Counted from the stretch's first letter, positions 38,648 through 49,237 are shown. The stretch is 64,000 nt of DNA from Mesorhizobium shangrilense (GCF_028826155.1 NZ_JAQGPN010000001.1:1741501-1805500); one strand, 5' to 3'. The notes: generated by a model not told the origin, from the letters alone. Numbers and translations are program-made.

Positions 38648-40093
38648 TTATCTGACCAGGATGTTGCGGAACTGCCAGGGGTCCTTCTTGTCGATGTCCT
38701 CCGGGAACAGCCCGGGCCGCCCGTCGAGCGGGGTCCAGTCCGTGTAATAGCCGTTGACGGGACCGAGATACGGAAGCTGAACCTCGAGGCAGCGGCGATA
38801 GTCGACCTCGTCAGCCTCGACGATGCCCGCTTCGGGGTTCTCCAGCGCCCAGACCATGCCGGCGAGCACGGCCGACGTGACCTGCAGGCCGGTCGCGTTC
38901 TGGTAGGGCGCCAGCTTGCGCGCTTCCTCCAGCGACAGTTGCGAACCGTACCAGTATGCGTTCTTGTCGTGCCCGTAGAGCAGCACGCCGAGCTCGTCGA
39001 CACCATCCACCAACTCGTTCTCGTCCAGCACATGCTGCACCGGCTGTGCCTTGCCGGCCTGGCCGAACATCTCGTGCATCGACAGAACCGCGTCGTTGCA
39101 GGGGTGGTAGGCGTAGTTGCAGGTCGGGCGGTAGCTCACCTTGCCCTTCTTGTCGCGCAGCGTGAAGAAATCGGCGATGGAGATCGACTCGTTGTGGGTG
39201 ACCAGGAACCCGTACTGCGCGCCCGGCGTCGGGCACCAGGAGCGCACGCGGGTGTTGGCGCCGGGCTGCTCCAGGAAGATGCCGGCCTTCGAGCCCTTCT
39301 TGTGCTTGCGCGCATTCTTCGGCATCCACTTCTCGTGGGTGCCCCAGCCGAGTTCTGCGGGCTGCAGGCCCTCAGAAATGAAGCCCTCTACCGACCAGGT
39401 GTTCCAGAAGACGTTCAGCGGCTTCGGCTTCTTGGTGCGCTGGGTGTCGCGCTCGGCGATGTGGATGCCCTTGACGCCGGCCTTCTTCATCAGCTTCGCC
39501 CAGCCCTCGCGGTCGCCGTTCACGGGCTCCTCGAAGTCGATCTTGAGGTCCCTGGCGAGGTTGACCAGAGCCTGCTTGACGAACCAGGACACCATGCCCG
39601 GATTGGCGCCGCAGGTGGAGACCGCGGTCGTGCCGCCCGGGTGCGCGCGCTTTTCTTCCAGAAGCGATTCGCGCAGCGCATAGTTGGTCCGGCTGGCATT
39701 GTCGGCCTTGGCGTCGAAGTAGAATCCCAGCCAGGGCTCGATCACCGTGTCGACATAGAGGGCGCCCAGCTTGCGGGTGAGCCGCATCAGGTCGACCGAG
39801 CCGGTGTCGACGGAGAGGTTGACGCAGAAGGCCTGACCGCCACCCTTGGTGAGCAGCGGCGTCAGGAGCTTCTTGTAATTCTTCTTGGTGACCGCCTCGT
39901 GAACGAACTTGATACCGCGCTCGTCGAGCAGCTTGCGGTCGTCGTCGCGAGGATCGATGACCACCATGCGCGACTTGTCGAACTTGAAATGGCGCTCGAT
40001 GAGCGGCAGCGCCCCGCGTCCGATCGAGCCGAAGCCGATGATCACGATTGGACCGGTGATCTCGCCGTAGACGGGCCATTTGCCGTTCGCCAT
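38648..40093 (-). CDS. hss: Homospermidine synthase
   Basis: 481 residues. An NAD-binding site lies at GPIVIIGFGSIGRGALPLIERHF. DPRDDDRKLLDERGIKF, STCGANPGMVSWFVKQAL, FWNTWSVEGFISEGLQPAELGWG and THEKWMPKNA are typical of bacterial HSS. It joins two putrescines (or putrescine and spermidine) into sym-homospermidine, a major polyamine in rhizobia. AAGGAG is 5 bases before the ATG at 40093, which fixes the start. Length matches the family. No other polyamine gene is adjacent. Confidence 0.94.
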   Translation of the reverse strand: MANGKWPVYGEITGPIVIIGFGSIGRGALPLIERHFKFDKSRMVVIDPRDDDRKLLDERGIKFVHEAVTKKNYKKLLTPLLTKGGGQAFCVNLSVDTGSVDLMRLTRKLGALYVDTVIEPWLGFYFDAKADNASRTNYALRESLLEEKRAHPGGTTAVSTCGANPGMVSWFVKQALVNLARDLKIDFEEPVNGDREGWAKLMKKAGVKGIHIAERDTQRTKKPKPLNVFWNTWSVEGFISEGLQPAELGWGTHEKWMPKNARKHKKGSKAGIFLEQPGANTRVRSWCPTPGAQYGFLVTHNESISIADFFTLRDKKGKVSYRPTCNYAYHPCNDAVLSMHEMFGQAGKAQPVQHVLDENELVDGVDELGVLLYGHDKNAYWYGSQLSLEEARKLAPYQNATGLQVTSAVLAGMVWALENPEAGIVEADEVDYRRCLEVQLPYLGPVNGYYTDWTPLDGRPGLFPEDIDKKDPWQFRNILVR

Positions 40094-40181
40094 TTCAACT
40101 CCTTCGTGCAGATGACGGGTATAGGAAGCCGCCTGAAACCACAGTTTCCTGTCACAATAAAGCTGAAAGCCGGATGCCGGT

Positions 40182-41114
40182 CTAGGCCAGGGGCTCGGCC
40201 GCAAAACCGTGCAGCGCCTCTATGAGCCGGTCGCGGTCGGCGGTCAGGCCCTTGTAATCGAGCTGCTTGTCATCCATCGCCGCGAGCTGCGAGGCGAAGG
40301 CGCGCGACAGTTCTGCCCCGTCTGGATGCCGCCGCAGCGCCTCGAACGGGTCGAGGAAGATTCTGATCGTGAACAGGATGTCGCCGGAGGCTGGCAGCTT
40401 GCGCAGCGTCTGCCGCTCGACGCGGATGAAGCCCCGGGCGACTGCCGCAAGGTCCGCGAATTTGGCGGGCCGCGTCGTGGCGCGCTCGTCCCGCTGGTCG
40501 TTGGACAGCGGGTAATAGAGGTCGGGCACGGCCTGCAGCGACCAGTTCATGCGTTCGACCGGCTGTTCGACCTTCAGATTGTCGAACATGCGGTGGATGA
40601 GGTCGGCGATACGCGTGCCGGGCCCGAAACCGGGAACGGGGACATGGATCTGCTGCAGCGGCTTGCCGAATTTTTCGCGCAGCGACCAGGAGGAGGGGAA
40701 GCAGAGCACGCCGGCGGCCAGCCGCCAGCCGTCCTCGCCCCGGCGCATCAGGATCAGATCCTCCTGCACCAGATGGGCGGCGGCCTGCAGCGGCGGCAGC
40801 GTCTCCATCTGCGCGGTCGTCAGCGCCGGATGGCCGGCGATCGCGAGGCCTTTGCAGCCCGGCTGGTAGCGATCCGGAAAGGTCGCGGCGACATGGGTGC
40901 GGATCATGTCCAGCACTTCGCGCTGTGCGGCCCGCGTATCCGGCTCCTCGACGAACACCTCTTCGGGGATCGAGGCGAGCAGGCGCCGCTTCTCGCGCAT
41001 CTGGACGTCGAACGTGCCGTCGATCTCGATCCACGTCGCCGGGTCGAGCGGTTTCAGGCCGATCGTGAACGGCTTCGACGAGCCGTCATAGGGGGTGTGG
41101 GCGGGGAGGGTCAC
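40182..41114 (-). CDS. DUF3445 (haem-dependent oxidative N-demethylase-like) protein
   Basis: 310 residues from a GTG at 41114. TPYDGSSKPFTIGLKPLDPATWIEID, EKRRLLA, LVQEDLILMRRGEDGWRLAAGVLCFPSSWSLREKFGKPLQQIHVPVPGF and NWSLQAVPDLYYP are DUF3445 signatures; the family includes dimethylamine monooxygenase/oxidative demethylase alpha subunits that bind haem. The role here is unproven. The GTG shares four bases with the stop of the parE-like gene (GTGA), and no other start gives the full domain, so translation seems coupled to the toxin gene. This may be an accident of a toxin-antitoxin module standing just upstream. Confidence 0.75.
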   Translation of the reverse strand: MTLPAHTPYDGSSKPFTIGLKPLDPATWIEIDGTFDVQMREKRRLLASIPEEVFVEEPDTRAAQREVLDMIRTHVAATFPDRYQPGCKGLAIAGHPALTTAQMETLPPLQAAAHLVQEDLILMRRGEDGWRLAAGVLCFPSSWSLREKFGKPLQQIHVPVPGFGPGTRIADLIHRMFDNLKVEQPVERMNWSLQAVPDLYYPLSNDQRDERATTRPAKFADLAAVARGFIRVERQTLRKLPASGDILFTIRIFLDPFEALRRHPDGAELSRAFASQLAAMDDKQLDYKGLTADRDRLIEALHGFAAEPLA

Positions 41115-41398
41115 TGCCAATTGGGCGGTCTCAGGCGGCGGGTGTGGTAGATGCGCAGGATATAAAGGACGCCGGATCGTACCTTGTAAGGTATGACGTA
41201 TGGAAGTCCCGGCACCGACCACTCGCGGGTCGATCCAGACTCGCTCGGGCGACCGATCTCGGGATTTGCGCGTATAAGGAGAAACACCTTGACGATGCGT
41301 CCCGCGACCTCGTCAGCGGCACCCGGATTGTCTGCGCCTATGTACGCGCGGATTTCACGAAGATCGCGTTCGGCAGAGCTGGAGATCTCGATCCTCAC
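41111..41398 (-). CDS. RelE/ParE family toxin
   Basis: 95 residues from a GTG start. MRIEISSSAERDLREIRAYI, then NPGAADEVAGRI, IRANPEIGRPS and VIPYKVRSGVLYILRIYHTRRL show the ParE-like fold, with the C-terminal Tyr/Arg/His cluster (YHTRR) typical of the family. ParE toxins poison DNA gyrase and RelE toxins cut mRNA; the NPxxA and YHxxR pattern favours ParE. The GTG overlaps the antitoxin stop by one base (TAGTG), as in operons of this type. Its own stop overlaps the DUF3445 start. Confidence 0.85.
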   Translation of the reverse strand: MRIEISSSAERDLREIRAYIGADNPGAADEVAGRIVKVFLLIRANPEIGRPSESGSTREWSVPGLPYVIPYKVRSGVLYILRIYHTRRLRPPNWQ

Positions 41399-41682
41399 TA
41401 CGCGACTTTGGATCTGCGCGCGCTTGGAGCCGGCAGTTCGTCAGGCCTGCCCCACGAGCGGAGCCAATCGATGACTTCGTCTCCCGGGATCGTTTCGCCC
41501 CGCTCAACTTCACGCTCGGCCTCCTCCACTGCCGCGAGGTAGGCGCGTCGTTCGGACAGGTGGGCTTCGACGGCCTCCTTCACGATGAAGGCGCTGGAGC
41601 GTTTTGTGGCCCGCGCATACTCCTCCAGTTCCCGCTTTGTCTCCGGGGAAAGGCGTACAGAAAATGTCTCGCTTGCGGTCAT
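41398..41682 (-). CDS. Ribbon-helix-helix antitoxin, ParD/CopG type
   Basis: 94 residues. The N-terminal ribbon-helix-helix is SETFSVRLSPETKRELEEYA and RATKRSSAFIVKEAVEAHL; the acidic C-terminus (VEEAEREVERGETIPGDEVIDWL) would clamp the toxin. The start at 41682 matches CopG/ParD proteins that open with MTASETFSVRLS. It precedes the toxin with a one-base overlap. A near-perfect 21-base palindrome 20 bases upstream is the likely autorepression operator. Confidence 0.85.
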   Translation of the reverse strand: MTASETFSVRLSPETKRELEEYARATKRSSAFIVKEAVEAHLSERRAYLAAVEEAEREVERGETIPGDEVIDWLRSWGRPDELPAPSARRSKVA

Positions 41683-41701
41683 CGACCACCCTCCGAATAC
41701 A

Positions 41702-41722
41702 GGCGAACACAGTGTATTCGCC
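41702..41722. promoter_or_regulatory. Operator-like palindrome of the toxin-antitoxin operon
   Basis: A 21-base inverted repeat, arms GGCGAACACA and TGTATTCGCC around a central G (one mismatch), beginning 20 bases upstream of the antitoxin ATG. A second CGAATACA half precedes it at 41694. Confidence 0.65.
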
Positions 41723-41735
41723 CCGAACATACCGG

Positions 41736-42413
41736 TCAATCTACCGGCGCGAATGCAAGCTGCGCAGGGATCAGCCCGCGCAGCGAGTTGCCGACGAACA
41801 GCGCCTTCGCCGCGCGGAGCTGCTCCAGCGTCAGCACCGCCTCGCGCGCCTTGCCCTGGTCGAGCAGTTCGGCGCGCAGGACGCCCGGCAGCAGCCCGCA
41901 GTCGAGGCGGGGCGTCAAAAGCACGCCGTCGCCGAAATCGGCAAAGACGTTTGCAATGGTGCCCTCGCAGATTTCGCCCCGTTCATTTGCCATCAGCACC
42001 TCGTCCGCCTGATGGATCAGGTGTTCTGCTCGGGCCTGCGTGTATATCTGCCGCCGCGTCGTCTTGTGGCGCAGGAGCACGTCCGTCGACGAGAGACGGG
42101 TTCGTGCGATCTGGACCCTCCAGACCTTACCGGCCGACACAGGCTCGAAGGGGTGCGCCGACGTGCTGGCGTCGCCGCCCTGCGACAGCGCGAGGCGCAC
42201 GCGCATGGGGCCTGCAGCGCCATTGAGCGCGGTGGAGAGCGACTTGCCGACCTTCTCGGCTTCGAAGGCGAAGCCGAGTTCGGCGGCCGAGGCGTAGAGC
42301 CTGCGCAGATGCCGCTCCAGGCGCACGAAGCCGAAGCCGGGCTCCCACCGCAGCGTTTCAATCAGCTCGAAGCCGGCAGGCTCCCCGTCGCGAAGCGCGC
42401 TTTCAGCAGGCAT
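41736..42413 (-). CDS. pabC: Aminotransferase class IV, aminodeoxychorismate lyase-like
   Basis: 225 residues. FELIETLRWEPGFGFVRLERHLRRL, VRLALSQGG, HKTTRRQIYTQARAEH (PLP Lys), ADEVLMANERGEICEGTIANVFADF and LDCGLLPGVLRAELL show a class IV PLP enzyme. Next to pabB it most likely releases pyruvate and p-aminobenzoate from aminodeoxychorismate, supplying folate; a D-amino-acid aminotransferase paralogue is the alternative. It starts inside pabB (52-base overlap) at 42413; the longer frame upstream is pabB in another frame. It ends 53 bases from the antitoxin start. Confidence 0.8.
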   Translation of the reverse strand: MPAESALRDGEPAGFELIETLRWEPGFGFVRLERHLRRLYASAAELGFAFEAEKVGKSLSTALNGAAGPMRVRLALSQGGDASTSAHPFEPVSAGKVWRVQIARTRLSSTDVLLRHKTTRRQIYTQARAEHLIHQADEVLMANERGEICEGTIANVFADFGDGVLLTPRLDCGLLPGVLRAELLDQGKAREAVLTLEQLRAAKALFVGNSLRGLIPAQLAFAPVD

Positions 42414-43507
42414 TCGGCATACTCCTCCTCGGCCGTGGAATCGAAAACCACGCCGCCGCCCACATTGTAGACTGCCTTGCCTTCTGGAAAGAGCGTGATG
42501 GTGCGGATGGCCACCGAAAACCGCATCGGGCCGCCCGGCGCGATCCAGCCGATGGCGCCGCAATAGGCGTCGCGTGGCGTGTCTTCCAGCTCGCGCAGGA
42601 TCTCCATCGCCCGCATCTTCGGCGCGCCGGTGATCGAGCCGCAGGGGAACAGCGCGCGAAAAATGTCCGCGATCGTCGTTCCGGGCGTCAGCCGGGCGCG
42701 AACCCTGCTTACCATCTGGTGGACGGTCGGATAGCTTTCGATGCGAAACAGCTCGGGCACGTCGAGCGTGCCGACCTCGGTGATGCGCGAGATGTCGTTG
42801 CGCAGCAGGTCGACGATCATGCGGTTCTCGGCCTGGTTCTTCGGATCGTTGCGCAAGAACTCCTTCAGGCGCTCGTCCTCCACCGCTGTCTCGCCGCGCG
42901 GCGCCGTGCCCTTCATCGGATGCGTTTCGATCCAGCCTTCCTGGTCCACCTGGAAGAACAGTTCAGGCGAGCGCGACAGCACCACCGGGCCGCCGAGCGC
43001 GGCCAGCGCCCCGTAGCGCACCGGCTGGCGGGCCGTCAGGGCGTCGAAATCGGCAAGCGGATCGCCCGACCATTCCGCATCGATGGGGAAGGTCAGGTTG
43101 CCCTGGTAACAGTCGCCCAGGCGGATGTGCCGGTGAAGCCGCTCGAAGCGTTCGCGGTAGTCATCGAAGGTCCAGCGCGCCCGAGCTTCGAAGATCGGGC
43201 CGTTGGTGGGCTGCGCCGCCTGTTGCTGGCTGCCGCGGTCCGCGGGCGCATCGAACACGCCCAGCGTCAGGAGCGGGACGCGCCGTCCCTCGGGCATGAT
43301 CGCCGCAAGCTTCGGCTCGAACAGAAACCCGGCCTCGTAGGAAAAATAGCCGGCGAGCCATCTGCCCGCCGCGCGCGCGGCCTCGGCTCGCTCCAGGGCG
43401 GCGAAGAAGTCGGCCGGCGTATCGGCGACGATCAGCTCCCGCGGCGCCTCGAACAGCAGCTCGCGCCCGGCAAGGTCGTCCCGGAAGAGAATGAAGGGCG
43501 GGGCCAT
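42362..43507 (-). CDS. pabB: Aminodeoxychorismate synthase component I
   Basis: 381 residues with the chorismate-binding fold. RHIRLGDCYQGNLTFPI, LSRSPELFFQVD, THPMKGTAPRG, KNQAENRMIVDLLRNDISRI, PTVHQMVSRVRA, FPCGSITGAPKMRAMEIL and MRFSVAIRTIT followed by YNVGGGVVFDS are all PabB/TrpE motifs; KNxAEN and the missing glutaminase point to PabB. With a separate PabA it makes 4-amino-4-deoxychorismate. The pabC-like gene overlaps its 3' end. Shorter than E. coli PabB (453) because of a reduced N-terminal part, which is common in alphaproteobacteria. Confidence 0.9.
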   Translation of the reverse strand: MAPPFILFRDDLAGRELLFEAPRELIVADTPADFFAALERAEAARAAGRWLAGYFSYEAGFLFEPKLAAIMPEGRRVPLLTLGVFDAPADRGSQQQAAQPTNGPIFEARARWTFDDYRERFERLHRHIRLGDCYQGNLTFPIDAEWSGDPLADFDALTARQPVRYGALAALGGPVVLSRSPELFFQVDQEGWIETHPMKGTAPRGETAVEDERLKEFLRNDPKNQAENRMIVDLLRNDISRITEVGTLDVPELFRIESYPTVHQMVSRVRARLTPGTTIADIFRALFPCGSITGAPKMRAMEILRELEDTPRDAYCGAIGWIAPGGPMRFSVAIRTITLFPEGKAVYNVGGGVVFDSTAEEEYAECLLKARFATGSLPASS

Positions 43508-43551
43508 GGCGGCCGGTTCCTACCGTTCGCGCATGGGGCGGGCCGTGCGGC

Positions 43552-45405
43552 TCAATCCAGTCGTTCCAGTTCGTCGATCAGGTCCGAGATCAGGGCCAGC
43601 CCCTTGCTCCAGAAGTTCGGGTCCGTCGCATCGAGCCCGAACGGCTTCAAAAGCTCGGAATGATGCTTGGTGCCGCCGGCCCTCAGCATCTCGAAATACT
43701 TCTCCTGAAACCCCTGCTCGGCGTTCTGGTAGACCGCATAGAGCGAGTTCACCAGGCAGTCCCCGAATGCGTAGGCATAGACGTAGAAGGGCGAGTGGAT
43801 GAAGTGCGGGATGTAGGTCCAGAAGGTCTCGTATCCCTCGCGCAGCTTGATCGCCGGGCCGAGGCTTTCCGCCTGTACCTCCAGCCAGAACTCGCCCAGC
43901 TTGTCGGCGGTCAGTTCGCCGTTCTTGCGCTCGGTGTGCACCTTGCGCTCGAACTCGTAGAAGGCGATCTGGCGCACGACAGTGTTGATCATGTCCTCGA
44001 CCTTCTGAGCGAGCATCGCCTTGCGCTCGCGGCGGTCCGTCGTGCGGTCGAGCAGCGAGCGGAAGGTCAGCATCTCGCCGAAGACCGAGGCGGTTTCGGC
44101 CAGCGTCAGGGGGGTAGGGGCCATCAGGGCGCCCTGTCCGGCAGCGAGCACCTGGTGCACGCCGTGGCCCAGTTCGTGGGCGAGCGTCATCACGTCGCGC
44201 GGCTTGCCCATGTAGTTCAGCAGCACGTAGGGATGCGCCGACGGCACCGTCGGATGCGCGAAGGCGCCCGGCGCCTTGCCCGGTCGGGCGGGCGCATCGA
44301 TCCAGTTGCGGTCGAAGAAGTTTTTGGCGATCCCGGCCATCTGCGGGGAGAAGTCGTGATAGGCCGACAGCACCGTGTCCCTGGCATCGTCCCATGCGAT
44401 CGTCGCCTGCGGCGTTTCGGGCAGCGGCGCGTTGCGGTCCCAGTGGTTCATCTCCGCCAGGCCGAGCCATCGCGCCTTCATGCGATAGTAGCGATGCGAC
44501 AGGCGCGGATATGCCTCGCGGACGGCGCTGGCCAGCGCGTCCACGACGCCGCGCTCGACCCGGTTGGCGAGGTGGCGCGAGTCGGCGATGTCGGCGAAGC
44601 CGCGCCAGCGGTCGGAGATCTCCTTGTCCTTGGCAAGCGTGTTCGTGATCAGCGTGAAGGTGCGCAGGTTCGCCTTGAAGGTCCGCGCCAGCGCCTCGGC
44701 CGCCTCGCGCCGCACCGCGCCGTCGGGCTCCTGCAGGCGGTGGAGCGTCTGCTCGAGGATCAGCTCCTCGCCGCCGACCTCGAAGCGCAGGTCGGTGATC
44801 GTCTCGTCGAACAGCCGGTTCCAGGCGGCGCGGCCCGTGAGCGACTTCTCGTGGAACAGTTGCTCGATGCGGTCCTCAAGCTGGTGCGGCTTGTCCATCC
44901 TGAGATCGAGGACCCACGGACGGTAGTGGCCGAACAGCGGGTCGGCGTCGAGCGCAGCAAGGACGAGATTGTCGTCGATCTGGTTCAGTTCGAGCGCGAA
45001 GAAGAGCAGGTGCGCGCTGGCGTCCGTCATCTTCTGCTGCACATCGCCATAAAGCTTGGCCCGCTTGGGGTCCGACGTGTCGCCGGCATAGACGAGGCCG
45101 GCGAAGGAACCGATGCGGCCGACCAGTTCGTCGATCGCTTCATAGGCCTTGACGGCCTCGCCGAGCCGGCCGGCGGCGCCCTTCTCCGCCTCCGCGGAAA
45201 GCTTGCCGCGCCAGGCGCTTTCGAACTCCGTCGCCGCCTCCAGCGCGCGCGCCATGTCGGCGGCGAGTTCCGGCGCATCCATGGAGGGGTAAAGATCGGC
45301 TAAGTTCCACTCAGGCAGCCCGGCTGAAGCCGGGGCAGCGGCCGGTCCGGCGGCGGCAGTCCTGGCAGCCGCGGCGGTGCCTTCGCGATCAGATGGATAG
45401 CGCAT
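43552..45405 (-). CDS. pepF: Oligoendopeptidase F (M3 metallopeptidase)
   Basis: 617 residues. After an Ala/Pro-rich start, GLPEWNLADLYPSMDAPEL opens the PepF N-terminal domain. The zinc site is TLAHELGHGVHQVLA (HExxH as HELGH). YDFSPQMAGIAKNFFDRNWIDAP and FGDCLVNSLYAVYQ are also typical. It degrades oligopeptides of about 7-20 residues in the cytoplasm. GGAAGG is 7 bases before the ATG at 45405. It lies 44 bases downstream of pabB on the minus strand, transcribed toward it from upstream. Confidence 0.92.
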   Translation of the reverse strand: MRYPSDREGTAAAARTAAAGPAAAPASAGLPEWNLADLYPSMDAPELAADMARALEAATEFESAWRGKLSAEAEKGAAGRLGEAVKAYEAIDELVGRIGSFAGLVYAGDTSDPKRAKLYGDVQQKMTDASAHLLFFALELNQIDDNLVLAALDADPLFGHYRPWVLDLRMDKPHQLEDRIEQLFHEKSLTGRAAWNRLFDETITDLRFEVGGEELILEQTLHRLQEPDGAVRREAAEALARTFKANLRTFTLITNTLAKDKEISDRWRGFADIADSRHLANRVERGVVDALASAVREAYPRLSHRYYRMKARWLGLAEMNHWDRNAPLPETPQATIAWDDARDTVLSAYHDFSPQMAGIAKNFFDRNWIDAPARPGKAPGAFAHPTVPSAHPYVLLNYMGKPRDVMTLAHELGHGVHQVLAAGQGALMAPTPLTLAETASVFGEMLTFRSLLDRTTDRRERKAMLAQKVEDMINTVVRQIAFYEFERKVHTERKNGELTADKLGEFWLEVQAESLGPAIKLREGYETFWTYIPHFIHSPFYVYAYAFGDCLVNSLYAVYQNAEQGFQEKYFEMLRAGGTKHHSELLKPFGLDATDPNFWSKGLALISDLIDELERLD

Positions 45406-45608
45406 CAAACAACCTTCCAATGTCCGGTGGAGTTATTGCGGCCGGCGCGGGCGGAGGATCAGGACAATCCGGCATTACCTGAGTCTCGTCACCTCGCGAA
45501 TGCGGCCAACGATCCTAATGTTTCGTTCACCTGCTTTCTTGGGCGGTTATTTAGGACCGTGTGCCAGTATGGTCCAGCCTGGAATCTGTGAGCGACCCGA
45601 CCGAGTTC

Positions 45609-47129
<1,521 letters not shown>

Positions 47130-47244
47130 CCCTGGATCCCGCAAAAACGGTTGAGAAAGGAACTGTTTACCACGTCACCACTCGCAAAGGTTTTGCCAAA
47201 TCGTCGCCACGGTGTTACCTCATTTCCCCGTCAATAAGCAGTGA

Positions 47245-47252
47245 TTAACCAT
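47245..47252. promoter_or_regulatory. TTAACCAT CtrA-type site before the DUF882 gene
   Basis: TTAACCAT lies about 85 bases upstream of the DUF882 gene, within a relatively A/T-rich segment. A short motif, so chance cannot be excluded. Confidence 0.3.
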
Positions 47253-47333
47253 TAGGATCGATATTCGGACCGGTGTAACGACCGTCCGGGCGTCAAATCC
47301 GGGGACAAACGGCACCTAACAAGGCCTGTTGAT

Positions 47334-49079
47334 TTGATCTGTATCGAGCGACCCATCGCCGGCGGGCACTCCTTTGCGACCGCTTGGCTGAAGCTGCTGG
47401 CGACCTTTGTTCTCGCACTGGGGTTGTCGCCCTTGGCGACACAGGCTTCGCAGGCCGAAACCCGGTCGTTGAAGCTGCACTTCATTCATACCGGCGAGAA
47501 GGCCGAAATCGTCTACAAGCGCAACGGCCGCTACGATTCCGCCGGGCTGGCGAAGATCAATCGCTTCCTGCGCGACTGGCGCCGCAACGAGCCGACCAAG
47601 ATGAACCCCCGTCTGCTCGATCTCGTGTGGTCGGTTTACGAAGGGTCCGGCTCTAACGGCTATATCAATGTCGTCTCCGCCTATCGCTCGCCGGCGACCA
47701 ACTCGATGCTGCGCAGCCGTTCGAAGGGCGTCGCCAAGAAGAGCCAGCACATGCTCGGCAACGCCATGGATTTCTTCATCCCCGGCGTGCCTTTGAAGAA
47801 GGTGCGGGACCTCGCCCTCAAGGCGCAGGGCGGCGGCGTCGGCTACTATCCTCGCTCCGGCTCGCCCTTCATCCATATGGACGTCGGCAATGTTCGCCAC
47901 TGGCCGCGCATGAGCCGCAAGGAACTCGTCGCCGTCTTCCCGAAGGGCAATACGCTGCACGTGCCGAGCGACGGCAAGCCGCTGCCCGGTTTCGACCAGG
48001 CGCTGGCCTCCTATGAATCGCGCAAGAAGTCTGGCGGAACCGCGCTCGCCATGGTCGGCAACGACAGCGGCCGCAAGTCCAAGGGATTGCTGGCGGCCCT
48101 GTTCGGCCGCAGCGCGGACGAGGAAGAGGAAAGCGGCGGCGTCGCCGATGCCGAAGAGACGCCGGCCCGCCGCGAGCCGCAGAAGCCGGCCGAGGTTGCG
48201 CGTCCCACCCCGATGCCAGCCATAGAGCCGAGGGCTCCCGTCCCGGCCGAAGAGGTTCCGGAAACCATCGTCGCCGCGCTGCCGCAGCGTTCGGTGCCGC
48301 TGCCTGAAATCGCGCCGCGGCCGAGCGCCGAGGTCGGCCCCGCGCCGGCGGCCGAACTGCCGATCGACATGAACGATCCGGTCGTCGCTGCAATCGGCGC
48401 GGCTCCCGCCGACAGCCTGAATGCGACCGTGGCCGAAGCGTCGTTCAAGGTTCCGCTCCCGACCTGGCGTCCGGACTATGCTCCGGCGAACCCGGAGGCC
48501 GACGACCCGATCCTCCTGGCGCTGGCCAACGCGGATGCAGGCGTGCCGATGCCGACGCAACGGCCGGCCGTCGCCGAGGCGATCGAAGCTTTCGCCGCCG
48601 TCCCCGAGGCGCGCCCCGAGCCGGCCGTCATGGCGGTCGCGGACCAGACCGGCATGGGCATGGACGACGAGGAAGAAGAGGAAGACAGCTTCCAGATCGC
48701 CGCTCTCATCGAAGCCTCTGCGCCGCGTGATCTCGCTGCCGAGCGCGCCCTGGAGAACGAACCGGTCACCATCGTCCGGACTGAGACCAAGTCCACCCAG
48801 AAGGCGGGCCGCGCCACGCCGCGGGACAGCAAGCCTCGCCCTGCCTCGGTGGTGGTGCCGGCGCAACCCGCGGATGCGCGGTGGGCGCTCGACACGGACT
48901 ACGTCGCCAAGGGCAAGGGCGGCAACTCCGCGCCTTCCTTCGCCTACAACATCGTGCGCACGGCGCCGATCGAAGTCTACGCCGACGGCTTCCAGCCGGG
49001 CGGCAAGGAACTCGACACCGGCAGCTTCTCGGGCAAGGCCGTCGCCTTCCTGCCGGTGGCGCGCTTCGAGACGAACTGA
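47334..49079 (+). CDS. DUF882 (peptidase M15-like) protein with a long disordered tail
   Basis: 581 residues from a TTG start (AAGG 9 bases upstream; no ATG or GTG gives a full protein). A signal peptide or signal anchor (about 15-42) precedes the DUF882/M15 domain: VSAYRSPATNSMLRSRSKGVA, SQHMLGNAMDFFIPG and PFIHMDVGNVRHW, with the metal-binding His/Asp/His of D-Ala-D-Ala-type carboxypeptidases. From about 240 onward the protein is a Pro/Ala/Glu-rich disordered region of roughly 300 residues with a few VPLPTWRPDYAPANPEAD-like and VPMPTQRP repeats, ending in a short conserved segment (IVRTAPIEVYADGF). It is probably a periplasmic peptidoglycan-modifying enzyme. Confidence 0.8.
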   Translation: MICIERPIAGGHSFATAWLKLLATFVLALGLSPLATQASQAETRSLKLHFIHTGEKAEIVYKRNGRYDSAGLAKINRFLRDWRRNEPTKMNPRLLDLVWSVYEGSGSNGYINVVSAYRSPATNSMLRSRSKGVAKKSQHMLGNAMDFFIPGVPLKKVRDLALKAQGGGVGYYPRSGSPFIHMDVGNVRHWPRMSRKELVAVFPKGNTLHVPSDGKPLPGFDQALASYESRKKSGGTALAMVGNDSGRKSKGLLAALFGRSADEEEESGGVADAEETPARREPQKPAEVARPTPMPAIEPRAPVPAEEVPETIVAALPQRSVPLPEIAPRPSAEVGPAPAAELPIDMNDPVVAAIGAAPADSLNATVAEASFKVPLPTWRPDYAPANPEADDPILLALANADAGVPMPTQRPAVAEAIEAFAAVPEARPEPAVMAVADQTGMGMDDEEEEEDSFQIAALIEASAPRDLAAERALENEPVTIVRTETKSTQKAGRATPRDSKPRPASVVVPAQPADARWALDTDYVAKGKGGNSAPSFAYNIVRTAPIEVYADGFQPGGKELDTGSFSGKAVAFLPVARFETN

Positions 49080-49124
49080 GCCAGCGGCAGCCGGCTTCAC
49101 CGACCAGGCTTCCAATAATGCGCG

Positions 49125-49152
49125 AAGCGGCCCGAATGGGCCGCTTTCGTTT
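49125..49152 (+). terminator. Rho-independent terminator of the DUF882 gene
   Basis: AAGCGGCCC and GGGCCGCTT form a 9-bp stem around GAAT, followed by TCGTTT. Confidence 0.82.
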
Positions 49153-49237
49153 GATGAACGGGCTCCCGTCCGATCGCGACGGTCGCTTCTGCCTTCTTGG
49201 TTCAGCGAGAACCGATCCCTGCTTTCGGGATCGACCG

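Noticed and set aside
43660..45303. A plus-strand open frame of about 550 codons antisense to pepF
   Set aside because: The pepF zinc motif and family blocks explain the DNA; the antisense frame has no recognisable motif or ribosome site.
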